Below, one piece after another: positions 54,034 to 63,886 of a stretch of 64,000 bases of DNA. Source of the stretch: Allolobophora icterica (taxonomy: Eukaryota; Annelida; Clitellata; Crassiclitellata; Lumbricidae); assembly GCA_963556255.1 (NCBI GenBank), contig OY744613.1, forward strand, positions 53,435,672 to 53,499,671, in the 5' to 3' direction. The translations under genes and the position numbers were made by a program. Each line of letters opens with the position of its first letter. Position 1 is the stretch's first letter. Under the pieces are notes generated by a model. That model saw only the letters and a list, made by a program, of their open reading frames with translations, searched no databases and was not told where the DNA came from.

Positions 54034-56295
54034 CTATTTCCTGTTGTTGAGGTTGATTCCGTGAGGTTCCAATGTCGTGAGTTGATGTTGCCAATACGTT
54101 TCCTTCTGCAATATCTTGCTTCTTAGTTTCTTGATGTCACCCCTACAAAGAGAAAGCTCCGCAGCAGAAACTGTGTCTATTGGTGTTATTGTTATGTTAG
54201 CTATAGAGTGGTACGGTAAGGTAAAGTGTTTGGCTATTGGAGTGTCCTTAAGGGTTACTATATTAGATCTGTGGTCCGTCAATCTATCACAGAGTCGTCT
54301 CAGGGTTTCTCCTACATATTGCTTATTGCATAAATTACACGTTATAAGATATACCACATTACAGCTTTTACAGTCAAGTCTATTTGCTATTTTATATTGT
54401 CTACGTGTGTATGTACTGTTGAAGGTGTTGGTAACATTAACGTGCTTACAGGTTTTACATCGGGAACCCATGCATCTAAAGGACCCTCCCTGTTCCCGTG
54501 GGTTAACAGGCATGTTATTCTTACGCGGAGCCAGCAGTTCCCCTAGGTTCTTATTTCTAGAAAATGCAGGTATTACTCTATAGCCGTTAAACAGACGAGA
54601 ATCCAAGAGCAGTTTCTTCCATTCATAGACCAGTTTGGTAGCCAGAGAGCTGTAAGGAATGACGATAGGCAGTAGTGCTTTAGCAGAAGAGTTATTGTTG
54701 GATCTAGGCCTGTATTCTGTCCAGATGTCTAATTTGGTTTTTCTAAGTTTTCTTGCATTATAGCCGCGTATTTTAAGACTATTGAAAAGAATTCGGCAGG
54801 CCTGGTCATAATCGCTTTTAAATGACGAGAGTCTTTTAAACCTTAAAACCTGTGATTTGACTATGCCCATGAATGTGTGCGGAGGATGAAAAGAAGAGTG
54901 ATGTAGTAGCTGATGCGTGTCAGTTTCCTTAAAATATACCTTAGTTTGCAGGGTTGTTATGCCATTTTCTATATGTTTGAATATTGTAGTATCCAGGAAG
55001 TTTACCGCCGTGTCGCTATAATCGAGTGTGACTTTTATATCGGGTATTATTGAATTAAGAAAATCCTCGAATTGTTTTAGTTCAGCTACCGTACCAGGCC
55101 AAAGAAAGAACACGTCATCAAGGAATCTAAAGAATTCTTCCGGGCTTATGTGGAAGCCAGTGCATGCCTTATTATCAAATTCAAGAAGATAGATGTTGGC
55201 AAGATTGGGAGCAAAGGTCTTACCCATGGCAGTTCCGAATATCTGGAGAAAGAATTTATTGCAGAAGGAGAAGTCATTATTTTTAAGAGCTATCTCAAGC
55301 AGTTCCAGTAATTCGTTATCAGGCCTATGTGGGTCAGGATGTTTATCGAACATGTCCTTGACTATAGCGAGCGTGCGATCAATATTCATATTAGTGTAAA
55401 GAGCGGTGATGTCCCCGGTTACCAAGATGTACTTACTGTATATTCTACGATTCCTTATTTTATTAATAAAATCGTTAGTGTCTTTGATGTAAGATGGATG
55501 TTTATTAGCTAAAGGTTTGAGGAAACTATCTACATACTCACTTACTCTACGGGATTCTGTGCCGCAATCGCCCACGATCGGCCGTCCCTCCGGCATAATA
55601 TTAGGTAAAGTCCATTTGCTAATAGGTTTATGTATTTTAGGTAGGAGATAAAAGTGTCTTAATTTATCTGCTTCACTAGCATTAAGATATTCATGCTGCC
55701 TCTTAGTTATGTAACCCTGGTTGTAAAGATCTTCTAGAACACAGTTAATTGCAGGTATATTATGTTTTTGCAAAGGCTCATCTATACTTTTATAATATTT
55801 ACTGTTATCTAATTGTCTATACGCCTCCGTCAGATACGCTGCCTTATCTAATACACAAACCATCCCTCCCTTGTCCGCTGATTTTATAATTATGTCATCG
55901 TTAGCGCGCAATTTGCTTATGGCTCGTCTTTGTTCCCTAGTAATATTATGTTGAGTTTTAATCAGATAGGAGTTCTCTTTTAATGGAAATTTGCGCAAAA
56001 TGGTCTCAGTGGTTTCCTGAAGTTTGGATATGAGTTGTTGAGCATCAGATCCTAAATCCTTGTACCTAGGCTCCCAGGTGCTGGGGTGCATAAAGTTCTT
56101 AGCATTACTAATGATATGTTGGGGAGCCTGGTCGTCGTCGCCAAAGTGGTCCCTATATTTAATCGATCTAATTAATTTATGCAAAGATTTTTCAATGCAG
56201 GAGTAATCAACCCTATTTATATTAGGTACAAACGACAGACCTAGATCCAACAGGTCAGTTTCAGCTGTCGTCAGTGTTTGCTTCGATAGATTCAT
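54034..56295 (-). CDS. Penelope-like reverse transcriptase with GIY-YIG endonuclease (copy E)
   Basis: The 753 residues are identical in translation to copy D, including DSRLF. The frame is complete although the element is 5'-truncated. Without its own promoter region it could be expressed only from other sequence. Confidence 0.92.
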   Translation of the reverse strand: MNLSKQTLTTAETDLLDLGLSFVPNINRVDYSCIEKSLHKLIRSIKYRDHFGDDDQAPQHIISNAKNFMHPSTWEPRYKDLGSDAQQLISKLQETTETILRKFPLKENSYLIKTQHNITREQRRAISKLRANDDIIIKSADKGGMVCVLDKAAYLTEAYRQLDNSKYYKSIDEPLQKHNIPAINCVLEDLYNQGYITKRQHEYLNASEADKLRHFYLLPKIHKPISKWTLPNIMPEGRPIVGDCGTESRRVSEYVDSFLKPLANKHPSYIKDTNDFINKIRNRRIYSKYILVTGDITALYTNMNIDRTLAIVKDMFDKHPDPHRPDNELLELLEIALKNNDFSFCNKFFLQIFGTAMGKTFAPNLANIYLLEFDNKACTGFHISPEEFFRFLDDVFFLWPGTVAELKQFEDFLNSIIPDIKVTLDYSDTAVNFLDTTIFKHIENGITTLQTKVYFKETDTHQLLHHSSFHPPHTFMGIVKSQVLRFKRLSSFKSDYDQACRILFNSLKIRGYNARKLRKTKLDIWTEYRPRSNNNSSAKALLPIVIPYSSLATKLVYEWKKLLLDSRLFNGYRVIPAFSRNKNLGELLAPRKNNMPVNPREQGGSFRCMGSRCKTCKHVNVTNTFNSTYTRRQYKIANRLDCKSCNVVYLITCNLCNKQYVGETLRRLCDRLTDHRSNIVTLKDTPIAKHFTLPYHSIANITITPIDTVSAAELSLCRGDIKKLRSKILQKETYWQHQLTTLEPHGINLNNRK

Positions 56296-56348
56296 TGTAT
56301 ACTTAGAGGATGTGCTGTTGGTGTTGTCTTGGTTTAGATTGTTCTGCG

Positions 56349-57450
56349 TTAGTTTTTTGGTGTGCTGTTGCAGTGTTGTAGTATTCTGCTTAGTATGTTC
56401 ATCTGTGTCTCCCGCGTGTAGTGTACCATGTCACTATGAGTGTCTATCTGATGGGAAGAGAGTGGTTTAACGTATTTATTGTGAGTTATTGTCTGCAGTG
56501 TGTGGTTGATCTCAGCAAGGTTGGTCGTCTCAGAGTCAGGTAGATGAGGATTGATAGAGACGCCCACAGCGGAAACCACCCGGGCCTTGGGTCGACAGTG
56601 TTCAAAGAAGATGTTGATGGCAGGTAAGGTGCGAGTACCAAAGTTCTGCTCCCTGTGGTTAATGCCCATGGCGATGACGAGATTGTCCAGCCGTCCGTTA
56701 GGAAGTTTGTGAGCCAGATGCAGTGCATTGCTAAAGTTAGCGCCAGAGAAGCATTCTAGTTGGAAGTGAGTAGGGATGTCAGGTTCCTTAAGATGCTTGA
56801 AGTTGGAGTCCGAGAGGATCAAGGTGCGAGTGTCCGGTCTTAGGTGGATCGTCCAAGAGTCCTTGTCAGCACCCAAGTGGTGTGAGTACCGAGGAGGAGA
56901 GGAAGAAGAGGGAGGAGGAGGAGGCGGAGGAGGAAGAGCGGATGCAGAAGTAGTCATCGGGGGTACCGCCGTGGTGCTCGATGAGGTTTCAGTGTGTACA
57001 GACGAGGAAGCAGTGGAAGCAGAAGTAGTACAAAGAGGGATGGAGTGAGTAGAGGATAAAGGGATGAAAGAGACAGGAGTCCTGGGAGAGGTGAGAGGGC
57101 AATTAGGAAGGCGGCGTGGAGTTTTCCTAGTAGGGGAAGGAGAGTCAGTTAGATCACAGGGGAGAGGAGATTTGGAGGATGCAACAGGTTTAGGTGTAGT
57201 ACGAGGGAGGGTCCTAGGAGGAAGAGGAAGAGGAGAATCAGGTTCCACAGTATCAGTATCAAGGTCAGTCAAAACAGAGTAGGGGTTGAAGACGGAGGTG
57301 GGAGGAGTGGTCACGTGACAGGGATTCTTGGCTGGATTGGTAGGCTTACGGAAGATTTCCGTGTCCTCATTGCCCGTTACCTTACGCTCACCTTTAATGA
57401 TACGCCTTGCCTTATCCTCACCCCAGATCGTCTTAGCCTCGCCTTCCACC
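56349..57450 (-). pseudogene. PLE ORF1, C-terminal part only (copy E)
   Basis: The frame enters from the telomeric junction and retains GEAKTIWGEDKARRIIKGERK, the Pro/Ser linker and the complete SGNH-like domain. One residue differs from the others (NPAKNPCH for NPAKKPCH). The slippery site A AAA AAC is retained at 56,352-56,358. Confidence 0.88.
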
Positions 57451-58150
57451 AGGGTTAGGGTTAGGGTTAGGGTTAGGGTTAGGGTTAGGGTTAGGGTTAG
57501 GGTTAGGGTTAGGGTTAGGGTTAGGGTTAGGGTTAGGGTTAGGGTTAGGGTTAGGGTTAGGGTTAGGGTTAGGGTTAGGGTTAGGGTTAGGGTTAGGGTT
57601 AGGGTTAGGGTTAGGGTTAGGGTTAGGGTTAGGGTTAGGGTTAGGGTTAGGGTTAGGGTTAGGGTTAGGGTTAGGGTTAGGGTTAGGGTTAGGGTTAGGG
57701 TTAGGGTTAGGGTTAGGGTTAGGGTTAGGGTTAGGGTTAGGGTTAGGGTTAGGGTTAGGGTTAGGGTTAGGGTTAGGGTTAGGGTTAGGGTTAGGGTTAG
57801 GGTCAGGGTCAGGGTCAGGGTTAGGGTTAGGGTTAGGGTTAGGGTTAGGGTTAGGGTTAGGGTTAGGGTTAGGGGTTAGGGTTAGGGTTAGGGTTAGGGT
57901 TAGGGTTAGGGTTAGGGTTAGGGTTAGGGTTAGGGTTAGGGTTAGGGTTAGGGTTAGGGTTAGGGTTAGGGTTAGGGTTAGGGTTAGGGTTAGGGTTTGG
58001 GTTAGGGTTAGGGTTAGGGTTAGGGTTTGGGTTAGGGTTAGGGTTAGGGTTAGGGTTAGGGTTAGGGTTAGGGTTAGGGTTTGGGTTAGGGTTAGGGTTA
58101 GGGTTAGGGTTAGGGTTAGGGTTAGGGTTAGGGTTAGGGTTAGGTTAGGG
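57451..58150 (+). repeat. Telomeric tract T4, (TTAGGG)n with variant repeats
   Basis: This 700-bp tract caps truncated copy E. Variants are three consecutive TCAGGG (about 57,803-57,820), one TTAGGGG near 57,872, and TTTGGG three times (near 57,996, 58,026 and 58,080). It ends TTAGGTTAGGG at the 3' end of PLE F. Confidence 0.95.
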
Positions 58151-59600
58151 AGAAACGAAAAAATACGCATTGGCACAGTCCGCCCCCGTCCCCATCCGAC
58201 TATCTCCTGTTGTTGAGGCTGATTCCATCCCAATCCGACTATTTTCTGTTGTTGAGGTTGATTCCAAGAGGTTCCAGTGTCATCAGTTGGTGTTGCCAGT
58301 ATGTCTCCTTTTGTAGCATTCGACTTCTCAGTTTCCCAATGTCTCCACTAAAACCACAAAGCTCCGCAGCAGAAATTGTGTCTATTGGTGTTATAGTAAT
58401 ATTTGCTATTGAATGGTCAGGTAGGGTAAAGTGGTTGGCTATTGGGGTGTCCTTAAGGGTTACTATATTAGATCTATGGTCTGTTAATCTGTCACTGAGT
58501 TGTCTTAAAGTTTGGCCCACATATTGCTTATTACACACATTACATGTTATTAAGTACACTACATTACAGCTTTTACAGTTAAATTTATGAGTTATGTTAT
58601 ATTGTCTACGTGTGTAAGTGCTACAGAAGGTTTTAGTAATATTAACGTGTTTACAAGTTTTACACCGGGCACCCATACATCTAAAGGACCCTGCCTGTTC
58701 ATTTGAGTTTCTAGATATATTATTCTTACGTGGTGCTAATAATTCCCCTAAGTTTTTATTTCTAGAGAAAGCAGATATTATCCTATAGCCGTTAAACAAA
58801 GGTGAGTCCAGAAGCAGTTTTTTCCATTCATAGACCAGTTTAGTAGTCAGAGAGCTGTATGGGATGACAATAGGTAATAGTGCTTTAGCAGAGGTAGTAC
58901 TATTGGATCTAGGCCTGTAATCTGTCCAGATCTCTAATTTGGTTTTCCTTAGTTTTCTTATATTATACCCCCTTATTTTAAGACTATTGAAAAGTACATG
59001 GCAAGCCTGATCATAGTCGCTTTTGAATGATGAGAGACGTTTAAACCTCAAAACCTGTGATTTGACTATACCCATGAATGTGTGTGATGGATGGAATGAC
59101 GAGTGATGCAGTAGCTGATGAGTGTCAGTTTCCTTAAAATATACTCTAGTTTGGAGTGTTGTTATGCCGTTTACAGTGTGTGTGAATATTGTGGTATCCA
59201 GGAAATTGACCTCAGTATCACTATAATTGAGTGTTATTTTTATGTCGGGTATTATTGAGTTAAGAAATTGCTCGAATTGTTTAAGTTCCTCTATTGTACC
59301 CGGCCAAAGAAAGAACACGTCATCCAGAAATCTATAGAAATCCTCAGGGGTTATATGGAAACCAGTGCATGCCTTAGTATCGAATTCTATTAGATAGATG
59401 TTAGCACAGTTTGGAGCAAAAGTCTTACCCATGGCTGTACCAAATATCTGGAGGAAGAATTTGTTGCAGAAAGAAAAGTCATTATTTCTAAGAGCTATCT
59501 CCAGCAGTTCAAGAAGTTCCTTATCAGGTCTATTAGGTTCGGGATGTTTATCAAAGATGTCTTTAACAACAGCCAGAGTACGGTCAATGTTCATATTAGT
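58151..59600 (-). mobile_element. Second-family Penelope-like element, copy F, 5'-truncated
   Basis: The 3' end lies at 58,151 against telomeric repeats and starts GAAACGAAAAAATACGCATTGG, related to but distinct from family 1. Within the 3' UTR a 39-bp segment is tandemly duplicated (58,194-58,226 and 58,233-58,265), copying the last RT codons downstream. The 5' side is truncated within RT at 59,600 (ATATTAGT/CAGGG), just after motif A. Confidence 0.9.
58239..59600 (-). pseudogene. Penelope-like RT with GIY-YIG domain, N-terminally truncated (copy F)
   Basis: About 453 residues remain, open at the junction: NMNIDRTLAVVKDIFD, motif B GTAMGKTFAPNCAN, motif C FLDDVFFLW, VNFLDTTIF, the thumb, CKTC, CKSC and the GIY-YIG-like VVYLITCNVC-YVGQT. 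It differs from family 1 by many substitutions (for example KNNISRNSNEQAGSF in the linker) but no frame breaks. The polymerase part has lost motif A, so this copy is inactive. Confidence 0.9.
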
Positions 59601-60145
59601 CAGGGTTAGGGTTAGGGTTAGGGTTAGGGTTAGGGTTAGGGTTAGGGTTAGGGTTAGGGTTAGGGTTAGGGTTAGGGTTAGGGTTAGGGTTAGGGTTAGG
59701 GTTAGGGTTAGGGTTAGGGTTAGGGTTAGGGTTAGGGTTAGGGTTAGGGTTAGGGTTAGGGTTAGGGTTAGGGTTAGGGTTAGGGTTAGGGTTAGGGTTA
59801 GGGGTTAGGGTTAGGGTTAGGGTTAGGGTTAGGGTTAGGGTTAGGGTTAGGGTTAGGGTTAGGGTTAGGGTTAGGGTTAGGGTTAGGGTTAGGGTTAGGG
59901 TTAGGGTTAGGGTTAGGGTTAGGGTTAGGGTTAGGGTTAGGGTTAGGGTTAGGGTTAGGGTTAGGGTTAGGGTTAGGGTTAGGGTTAGGGTTAGGGTTAA
60001 GGGTTAGGGTTAGGGTTAGGGTTAGGGTTAGGGTTAGGGTTAGGGTTAGGGTTAGGGTTAGGGTTAGGGTTAGGGTTAGGGTTAGGGTTAGGGTTAGGGT
60101 TAGGGTTAGGGTTAGGTTAGGGTTAGGGTTAGGGTTAGGGTTAGG
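59601..60145 (+). repeat. Telomeric tract T5, (TTAGGG)n
   Basis: About 90 hexamers begin directly after truncated PLE F. There are length variants TTAGGGG near 59,800, TTAAGGG near 59,998 and one TTAGG near 60,115. The tract ends TTAGGTTTTAG at PLE G. Confidence 0.95.
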
Positions 60146-61035
60146 TTTTAGAAACGAAACGAAGGGAAAAGCACTGGCTCAATCCGTTCTCCGTCTTCTT
60201 CCCTCTACTTCCTGTTGTGGAGGTTGATGCCATGTGGTTCATAGGTGAAGAGTTGTTGTTGCCAATGTGCTTCTTTCCGGAGTATGAGACTTCTTAATTT
60301 CTTCGGATCATTTCTACAAGAAGAAACCTCAGCAGCAGAAACCGTGTCTATTGGAGTTATAGTTATGTTAGAGATGGAGTGGCCCGGTAGGTTGAAATGG
60401 TTTGCTATTGGGGTGTCCTTACGGGTAGAAATATTGGATCTATGGTCAGTAAATCTATCACTAAGCATCCTTTGAGTTTCTCCTACGTATTGTTTATTAC
60501 ACACATTACATGTTACTAGGTATATTACATTACGGCTTTTACAGTTAAGAGAGTACTTTATATTATACTGCCTACGTGTGTAATTACTCCTGATAGTTTT
60601 AGTTGCATTAACGTGATCACAGGTTTTACAGCGTGGACCCATACATTTAGAAGACCCTTCCTGTCCCAGATTATCCCTTGGTTTGTTATTGTTACGTGGA
60701 GCTAAAAGTTCACCCAAGTTTTTATTCCTAGAGAATGCTGATATTATCCTATAACCGGTAAACAGAGATGAGGTCAAGAGTAGTTTTTTCCATGCATATA
60801 CAAGGTTAGTAGCCAGAGGGCTATAAGGAATGACAATAGGTAGAATCTTGGCGGGTGTGCCATCGGACCTAGGCCTGTAATTCGACCAGATATCTAATTT
60901 GGCTTTCCTTAGTTTCCTTCTGTTATATCCACGATTTTTTAGGCTATTAAACAGAATGTGGCAGACCTGGTCATAATCGCTTTTGAAGGATGAAAGTCTT
61001 TTGAACCGGAGAACCTGAGATTTTAGTATACCCCT
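60146..61035 (-). mobile_element. Third-family Penelope-like element, copy G, 5'-truncated
   Basis: The 3' end at 60,146 reads GAAACGAAACGAAGGGAAAAGCACTGG, a third variant of the PLE terminus. The element runs to 61,035, where CCCCT meets CAGGGTTAGGG. Only the RT thumb and endonuclease coding part remains. It is clearly diverged from families 1 and 2 throughout. Confidence 0.88.
60205..61035 (-). pseudogene. Penelope-like RT thumb and GIY-YIG domain, truncated (copy G)
   Basis: The frame from GILKSQVLRFKRLSSFKSDY to the stop at 60,205-60,207 is open (about 277 residues). It contains CKTC, CKSRNVIYLVTC-CNKQYVGET and SDRFTDHRSN. The second Cys of the CKSC pair is Arg here (CKSR). The polymerase core is missing. 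The open frame continuing rightwards is an artefact of reading through stop-free TTAGGG repeats into fragment H. Confidence 0.88.
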
Positions 61036-61128
61036 CAGGGTTAGGGTTAGGGTTAGGGTTAGGGTTAGGGTTAGGGTTAGGGTTAGGGTTAGGGTTAGGG
61101 TTAGGGTTAGGGTTAGGGTTAGGTTAGG
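61036..61128 (+). repeat. Telomeric tract T6, (TTAGGG)n
   Basis: About 14 hexamers lie between truncated PLE G and fragment H, ending in GGTTAGGTTAGG, the family 1 junction form. Confidence 0.95.
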
Positions 61129-61378
61129 AATATACGAAAAAATGAGCACTGGCTCAGTCCGCCCCCGCCTCCATCCGGCTATTTCCTGTTGTTGAGGTTG
61201 ATTCCGTGAGGTTCCAATGTCGTGAGTTGATGTTGCCAATACGTTTCCTTCTGCAATATCTTGCTTCTTAGTTTCTTGATGTCACCCCTACAAAGAGAAA
61301 GCTCGGCAGCAGAAACTGTGTCTATTGGTGTTATTGTTATGTTAGCTATAGAGTGGTACGGTAAGGTAAAGTGTTTGG
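61129..61378 (-). mobile_element. Family 1 Penelope-like element, 3' fragment H
   Basis: This 249-bp fragment is identical by eye to the 3' end of copy B, including the CTCGGCAGC variant that C, D, E and A lack. It contains the 50-bp 3' UTR and the last ~66 codons of RT (stop at 61,179). The element stops at GTGTTTGG, where TTAGGG repeats follow. It is the outermost insertion in the window. Confidence 0.92.
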
Positions 61379-63845
61379 GTTAGGGTTAGGGTTAGGGTTA
61401 GGGTTAGGGTTAGGGTTAGGGTTAGGGTTAGGGTTAGGGTTAGGGTTAGGGTTAGGGTTAGGGTTAGGGTTAGGGTTAGGGTTAGGGTTAGGGTTAGGGT
61501 TAGGGTTAGGGTTAGGGTTAGGGTTAGGGTTAGGGTTAGGGTTAGGGTTAGGGTTAGGGTTAGGGTTAGGGTTAGGGTTAGGGTTAGGGTTAGGGTTAGG
61601 GTTAGGGTTAGGGTTAGGGTTAGGGTTAGGGTTAGGGTTAGGGTTAGGGTTAGGGTTAGGGTTAGGGTTAGGGTTAGGGTTAGGGTTAGGGTTAGGGTTA
61701 GGGTTAGGGTTAGGGTTAGGGTTAGGGTTAGGGTTAGGGTTAGGGTTAGGGTTAGGGTTAGGGTTAGGGTTAGGGTTAGGGTTAGGGTTAGGGTTAGGGT
61801 TAGGGTTAGGGTTAGGGTTAGGGTTAGGGTTAGGGTTAGGGTTAGGGTTAGGGTTAGGGTTAGGGTTAGGGTTAGGGTTAGGGTTAGGGTTAGGGTTAGG
61901 GTTAGGGTTAGGGTTAGGGTTAGGGTTAGGGTTAGGGTTAGGGTTAGGGTTAGGGTTAGGGTTAGGGTTAGGGTTAGGGTTAGGGTTAGGGTTAGGGTTA
62001 GGGTTAGGGTTAGGGTTAGGGTTAGGGTTAGGGTTAGGGTTAGGGTTAGGGTTAGGGTTAGGGTTAGGGTTAGGGTTAGGGTTAGGGTTAGGGTTAGGGT
62101 TAGGGTTAGGGTTAGGGTTAGGGTTAGGGTTAGGGTTAGGGTTAGGGTTAGGGTTAGGGTTAGGGTTAGGGTTAGGGTTAGGGTTAGGGTTAGGGTTAGG
62201 GTTAGGGTTAGGGTTAGGGTTAGGGTTAGGGTTAGGGTTAGGGTTAGGGTTAGGGTTAGGGTTAGGGTTAGGGTTAGGGTTAGGGTTAGGGTTAGGGTTA
62301 GGGTTAGGGTTAGGGTTAGGGTTAGGGTTAGGGTTAGGGTTAGGGTTAGGGTTAGGGTTAGGGTTAGGGTTAGGGTTAGGGTTAGGGTTAGGGTTAGGGT
62401 TAGGGTTAGGGTTAGGGTTAGGGTTAGGGTTAGGGTTAGGGTTAGGGTTAGGGTTAGGGTTAGGGTTAGGGTTAGGGTTAGGGTTAGGGTTAGGGTTAGG
62501 GTTAGGGTTAGGGTTAGGGTTAGGGTTAGGGTTAGGGTTAGGGTTAGGGTTAGGGTTAGGGTTAGGGTTAGGGTTAGGGTTAGGGTTAGGGTTAGGGTTA
62601 GGGTTAGGGTTAGGGTTAGGGTTAGGGTTAGGGTTAGGGTTAGGGTTAGGGTTAGGGTTAGGGTTAGGGTTAGGGTTAGGGTTAGGGTTAGGGTTAGGGT
62701 TAGGGTTAGGGTTAGGGTTAGGGTTAGGGTTAGGGTTAGGGTTAGGGTTAGGGTTAGGGTTAGGGTTAGGGTTAGGGTTAGGGTTAGGGTTAGGGTTAGG
62801 GTTAGGGTTAGGGTTAGGGTTAGGGTTAGGGTTAGGGTTAGGGTTAGGGTTAGGGTTAGGGTTAGGGTTAGGGTTAGGGTTAGGGTTAGGGTTAGGGTTA
62901 GGGTTAGGGTTAGGGTTAGGGTTAGGGTTAGGGTTAGGGTTAGGGTTAGGGTTAGGGTTAGGGTTAGGGTTAGGGTTAGGGTTAGGGTTAGGGTTAGGGT
63001 TAGGGTTAGGGTTAGGGTTAGGGTTAGGGTTAGGGTTAGGGTTAGGGTTAGGGTTAGGGTTAGGGTTAGGGTTAGGGTTAGGGTTAGGGTTAGGGTTAGG
63101 GTTAGGGTTAGGGTTAGGGTTAGGGTTAGGGTTAGGGTTAGGGTTAGGGTTAGGGTTAGGGTTAGGGTTAGGGTTAGGGTTAGGGTTAGGGTTAGGGTTA
63201 GGGTTAGGGTTAGGGTTAGGGTTAGGGTTAGGGTTAGGGTTAGGGTTAGGGTTAGGGTTAGGGTTAGGGTTAGGGTTAGGGTTAGGGTTAGGGTTAGGGT
63301 TAGGGTTAGGGTTAGGGTTAGGGTTAGGGTTAGGGTTAGGGTTAGGGTTAGGGTTAGGGTTAGGGTTAGGGTTAGGGTTAGGGTTAGGGTTAGGGTTAGG
63401 GTTAGGGTTAGGGTTAGGGTTAGGGTTAGGGTTAGGGTTAGGGTTAGGGTTAGGGTTAGGGTTAGGGTTAGGGTTAGGGTTAGGGTTAGGGTTAGGGTTA
63501 GGGTTAGGGTTAGGGTTAGGGTTAGGGTTAGGGTTAGGGTTAGGGTTAGGGTTAGGGTTAGGGTTAGGGTTAGGGTTAGGGTTAGGGTTAGGGTTAGGGT
63601 TAGGGTTAGGGTTAGGGTTAGGGTTAGGGTTAGGGTTAGGGTTAGGGTTAGGGTTAGGGTTAGGGTTAGGGTTAGGGTTAGGGTTAGGGTTAGGGTTAGG
63701 GTTAGGGTTAGGGTTAGGGTTAGGGTTAGGGTTAGGGTTAGGGTTAGGGTTAGGGTTAGGGTTAGGGTTAGGGTTAGGGTTAGGGTTAGGGTTAGGGTTA
63801 GGGTTAGGGTTAGGGTTAGGGTTAGGGTTAGGGTTAGGGTTAGGG

Positions 63846-63886
<41 letters not shown>

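Larger units (their letters stand above)
53984..57450 (-). mobile_element. Penelope-like element, copy E, 5'-truncated in ORF1
   Basis: This is the last, telomere-facing unit of the B-E array. It is colinear with D until CCTTCCACCAG (57,443-57,452), where TTAGGG repeats take over; the AG is shared between both sequences. The missing part is the first ~300 codons of ORF1 and the 5' region. It carries a private change (GGGATTC for GGGTTTC near 57,323). Confidence 0.93.

Noticed and set aside
57328..58233. Long open frames with Arg-Val, Thr-Leu or Pro-Asn repeats through telomeric tracts (also 25,458-25,655, 38,528-38,926, 59,398-59,808)
   Set aside because: TTAGGG has a length divisible by 3 and lacks stops in several frames, so read-through is automatic. 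These are artefacts, and some join PLE remnants on both sides of a tract.
60205..61239. A single 344-codon frame spanning PLE G, tract T6 and fragment H
   Set aside because: It arises by chance from the stop-free hexamer array linking an out-of-frame segment of H to the true remnant of G. Only 60,205-61,035 is PLE coding sequence.
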